Positions 61,654 through 64,000 of a DNA stretch of 64,000 nucleotides are shown here, piece after piece. Numbering within the stretch: position 1 is the stretch's first letter; each line of letters starts with the position of its first letter. Origin of the DNA: Asticcacaulis taihuensis (GTDB lineage Bacteria; Pseudomonadota; Alphaproteobacteria; Caulobacterales; Caulobacteraceae). Under the pieces are notes generated by a model. That model was not told where the DNA came from. It worked only from the letters and a program-made list of their open reading frames with translations, and did no database searches. The translations under genes and the position numbers were made by a program. Location of the stretch: assembly GCF_900100255.1 (NCBI RefSeq), contig NZ_FMTS01000001.1, positions 1,240,001 through 1,304,000 of the forward strand, in the 5' to 3' direction.

Positions 61654-62256
61654 CTACACCTTGGAGCGCACCTGAATGACGCCCTGATCGGTAAATATAC
61701 CGTCAAGCGGCTGATCATGCACCTCAAACGGTATTTCGGCAAGTTGCTGCCCCGAAAAAGCGACCCCGTAGCCTTTTACGTCCTTCTGGGCGCGCAACCG
61801 CGCCAGCACGCGATCGTAATAACCACCGCCATAGCCCAGCCGCCAGCCCTGACCATCGAAGGCCAGCAAGGGCATGAACACGACATCCGGCGCAATTTCG
61901 TCAGCCTCATCCGCCGGCTGATGGATATCGAATGGCCCGCTGACCAGATGATCGCCCAGGCTGAACCGGCGGAAAATCATGCGAAAGCCGTCCCCTTCCC
62001 CCACCAGACAAGGTAAGGCCAGCGCATAGCCGCGTTCCTCGAAAATTTGCAGAAGCGGGAATGGATTGATCTCGCTCTGGATGGGCCAGTAGCCGGCGAT
62101 GATGGCGTCTCTGTCAGGCCATGCGCGGTGCTCATCGAGATGTGCCTCAGCGATCTCGGCCAGCATGTCCCCCGCCAACGGAGAACTTAAGGCAAAAGCG
62201 GCGCGGCGGCGCTTCATTTCGTTGCGCAGCAACGGCTTCTGGTCGGCCATCAGCAT
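61654..62256 (-). CDS. fau: 5-formyltetrahydrofolate cyclo-ligase
   Basis: Converts 5-formyl-THF to 5,10-methenyl-THF with ATP. The 200-residue product (alternative start at 62250, MADQKPLLRNEMKRRR) shows the family's NEMKRRRAAF start, IAGYWPIQSEINPFPLL, the substrate region VFMPLLAFDGQGWRLGYGGGYYDRVLARLR with the GYGGGYYDR motif, and GVAFSGQQLAEIPFEVHDQPLDGIFT. It connects to one-carbon supply for the methionine operon only by pathway, not by location. A possible 6S RNA lies upstream. Confidence 0.96.
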   Translation of the reverse strand: MLMADQKPLLRNEMKRRRAAFALSSPLAGDMLAEIAEAHLDEHRAWPDRDAIIAGYWPIQSEINPFPLLQIFEERGYALALPCLVGEGDGFRMIFRRFSLGDHLVSGPFDIHQPADEADEIAPDVVFMPLLAFDGQGWRLGYGGGYYDRVLARLRAQKDVKGYGVAFSGQQLAEIPFEVHDQPLDGIFTDQGVIQVRSKV

Positions 62257-62306
62257 AGTCAGTTCTCCGGCTTGCTGTTAACTCTTACCAGACCCGGCAT
62301 AAAAAA

Positions 62307-62452
62307 GCACGGTTGAAAGTCAGGCAGGGTGGCGGCGCCATAAGAGCCGTGTCGATGCGTTTAAATCCTCTCAGACCTGACTAGTCAGGTGGGAACCAGG
62401 TAACTAGGACCACGGTCCAGATCAGAGCCAGTCCCCGTTCTAAGTGATTAAG
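62307..62452 (-). ncRNA. Candidate 6S RNA upstream of fau
   Basis: In many proteobacteria the 6S RNA gene (ssrS), whose RNA mimics an open promoter and binds sigma70-RNA polymerase, lies directly upstream of fau. The gap here (62257-62543) is non-coding and full of inverted repeats on the minus strand: GGACCGTGGTCC, ACCTGACTAGTCAGGT and TGGC with GCCACCC, and it ends with CCGTGCTTTTTT. I could not fold a convincing long closing stem, so the identity rests mostly on position; ends are approximate. Confidence 0.42.
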
Positions 62453-62543
62453 GTCAGAAGGAATAGTGATCGCCACGCGAGCCACAGCAAGACCCGCCAT
62501 GGCTTATATAGGCCGCCATGCCGGCGAACTCAAGAACCTTCGC

Positions 62544-63737
62544 TCAAAGCAGGGTCGCGGCCACGGGAAGGACGGGCGGCGTCGCGGCCTCGACATTCAG
62601 TAGGCTGTCCTCAAAATCGACAAGAATGTCGGCGAATTCCTGCGGCGTCAGCCGCATGTGCGCCATGCGCGCGCCCATGCGGTAATCCCAGAACGAGCCG
62701 ATATGACTGAGGATGCCGATGCTTTCGCCCAGTTCGAAGAACATCTTCGGGCCGGCGAGCAGGAACTTGCGGAAAGGCGCCGGGTCAGCCCCTTGCGTCA
62801 GCGCCAGATAGGCCTCGTCATAGACCTTCAGCGTCTTGCGGGTTGAAACGATGGCGGTGATGATCTTCCTGGCCAGTCGCGGCCTCACCTCTGCCAGGTA
62901 ATCGCGCGTCGCGGTATCGATCGGCCCTATGGTGCGGTAGGTCTGCAAGCCGTCAACCACCTGCTTGATATCAGCCTGAAGGTGCGACTGGCGCCATTTG
63001 AAATATAGAAATCCGCGCCATGAGAACATGCCCTCGGCGAAATCACCGTCGCTCATACGGAAGGTCTGCTTGAGCGGATCGAGGTCGCTGTCGAGATTAT
63101 TGGCCAGGATTTTTGAGGTCAGCTTTATTGCTGCGGCTTCCATGCCGGCGCCAAAAGCCGTCATGACCAGGTGCTCGATTTCCGCGTTGGCAAAGCCCAC
63201 CATTTCGCAGAGATCATGCGATGAAATTTTCAGGTAACAGGGATCGGGATTAAAACCGAAACGGGCCAGATGCTCGCGCACCAGGAAGGGATCGAGCGAC
63301 GGAATTCCGTCCAGATGCTGGAGTATCTGGAGGTCCGGATTGCTGGCCAGGTTTTCGTCACTGAAATACGAGCGGGTGAAATTGACGAAGCCGGACTGGT
63401 TGACGAAGATCGATCGCCCCCCCAGGCGCAGATCGCTTGCATCGAAAGGCAGGATGATCTTGGTGGCCGTCCGGCGCGGGTGGGCGAACAGATCGCGCTC
63501 GGCCGGCCGCAAGGTGTGCTTGACCAGCAGGGCCTTGTTAAGCTGGGAATTGCGAAAGAACGGATTGCCCGCATAGCCTTCGGTGCGGCCGCTGGTGGCG
63601 AATATCTGCGAGAGGTTGAGAACCCGGCTGGTCGATGCCGTTTCGCCGAGATTGGCCAGGTTTCGGACATCGCGCGCGCCCTGGCTGCCTGATTTACTAT
63701 AGCCAGACTTACTGAAAGATGCCGCCCCCGCGTGCAT
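62544..63737 (-). CDS. Conserved-looking protein of unknown function
   Basis: A 397-residue soluble protein with no signal peptide, membrane segment or recognised motif. It begins with a Ser/Gly-rich stretch (MHAGAASFSKSGYSKSGSQG), has TKIILPFDASDLRLGGRSIFVNQSGFVNFTRSYF near residue 95 and a helical C-terminal half (AYLALTQGADPAPFRKFLLAGPKMFFELGESIGILSHIGSFWDYRMGARMAHMRLTPQEFADILVDFEDSLL). Codon use is like that of its neighbours, so it seems a real gene. It is divergent from the ferredoxin gene and upstream of the fau region. Confidence 0.8.
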   Translation of the reverse strand: MHAGAASFSKSGYSKSGSQGARDVRNLANLGETASTSRVLNLSQIFATSGRTEGYAGNPFFRNSQLNKALLVKHTLRPAERDLFAHPRRTATKIILPFDASDLRLGGRSIFVNQSGFVNFTRSYFSDENLASNPDLQILQHLDGIPSLDPFLVREHLARFGFNPDPCYLKISSHDLCEMVGFANAEIEHLVMTAFGAGMEAAAIKLTSKILANNLDSDLDPLKQTFRMSDGDFAEGMFSWRGFLYFKWRQSHLQADIKQVVDGLQTYRTIGPIDTATRDYLAEVRPRLARKIITAIVSTRKTLKVYDEAYLALTQGADPAPFRKFLLAGPKMFFELGESIGILSHIGSFWDYRMGARMAHMRLTPQEFADILVDFEDSLLNVEAATPPVLPVAATLL

Positions 63738-63863
63738 GAATGAACTTTCTGCTCAGAAATAGCTGGGGCTTTTTGCCGCCAGACTATAAGGTACACTACT
63801 GCCCCTGAGCGTAGTCAAAAACAATTAAGGGCTTATAAATTTTCCATAAAGATGCTGCGTAAA

Positions 63864-64000
63864 ATGGCTGAAGCTCCCTCAAAAACGGATGGCGCCTGTA
63901 AACAGGCGCCTGGCATTTTCGCTCCCGTGATCGATCGGGCGCGCTGCGAAGGCAAGGCCGATTGCGTCGTCATCTGCCCTTATGAAGTGTTTGAACTGGA
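63864..64000 (+). CDS. Ferredoxin, 4Fe-4S type, N-terminal part (runs off the window)
   Basis: About 45 residues are visible: MAEAPSKTDGACKQAPGIFAPVIDRARC then EGKADCVVICPYEVFELD. C-x(5)-C-x(3)-C-P fits the start of a bacterial ferredoxin cluster motif. An in-frame ATG at 63852 (MLRKMAEAPSK) is an alternative start. The rest, including remaining cluster ligands, is outside the window. Confidence 0.8.
   Translation, partial: MAEAPSKTDGACKQAPGIFAPVIDRARCEGKADCVVICPYEVFEL

Overview
The window reads as chromosomal DNA of a Caulobacterales alphaproteobacterium, and Asticcacaulis or a close relative is the best guess from gene content alone. The pointers are a CpdR-type receiver protein, CtrA-like boxes (TTAA-N7-TTAAC), a GTTC-N7-GTTC LexA box, a split cobalamin-dependent methionine synthase and an ECF sigma factor/NrsF pair. 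GC is moderately high. No phage, IS element or CRISPR array was seen.

Region 1 (1-11347, minus strand) is the front half of the dcw cell-wall and division cluster. In transcription order it is mraZ-rsmH-ftsL-ftsI-murE-(unknown secreted protein)-murF-mraY-murD-ftsW, with several 1-4 nt start/stop overlaps. TGGG repeats and a CtrA-like box overlap upstream of mraZ, and a second CtrA-like box precedes ftsW. Region 2 (11697-16472) holds the RNase P RNA, a DUF423 protein, an AmiD/AmpD-like amidase, a DjlA-like J-domain protein, a secreted protein of unknown function and a 2OG-Fe(II) oxygenase-like protein. Region 3 (16502-23748) is a methionine/SAM-cycle operon: a SahR-like ArsR-methyltransferase repressor with a 26-bp palindromic operator, metF, and metH split in two, with a Ddl-like ATP-grasp gene and a DUF4259 gene between the halves.

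Region 4 (23864-33875) mixes small conserved genes (DUF983, YegP, ppa, DUF599), hutG-like and cpdR, tRNA-Val(GAC), a second oxygenase-like gene of lower GC, two Sel1-repeat proteins, a patatin and a SIMPL protein. Region 5 (33872-41838) is the transglutaminase/circularly permuted ATP-grasp/alpha-E cluster, a widespread but poorly understood amide-bond system; here a class II amidotransferase-like domain is fused to a transglutaminase. Region 6 (42161-49498) holds a ROK regulator, then on the minus strand ruvC-ruvA-ruvB-vapB-vapC-ECF sigma-nrsF in close succession, and a divergent TPR membrane protein. Region 7 (49562-64000) contains DUF486, a PadR-DUF1700-DUF2807 operon, ettA, fRMsr, a Sel1 lipoprotein next to a secreted beta-helix protein, a glycine-zipper lipoprotein, yebC, a YmdB-like phosphodiesterase, fau with a possible 6S RNA upstream, an unknown protein and the start of a ferredoxin.

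The least expected structure is non-coding. Two 81-82 nt elements of matching design lie 24-29 nt upstream of two unrelated genes (37282-37362 and 60692-60773). A GC-rich palindromic repeat family occurs once between metF and metH and once in frame inside a coding sequence.
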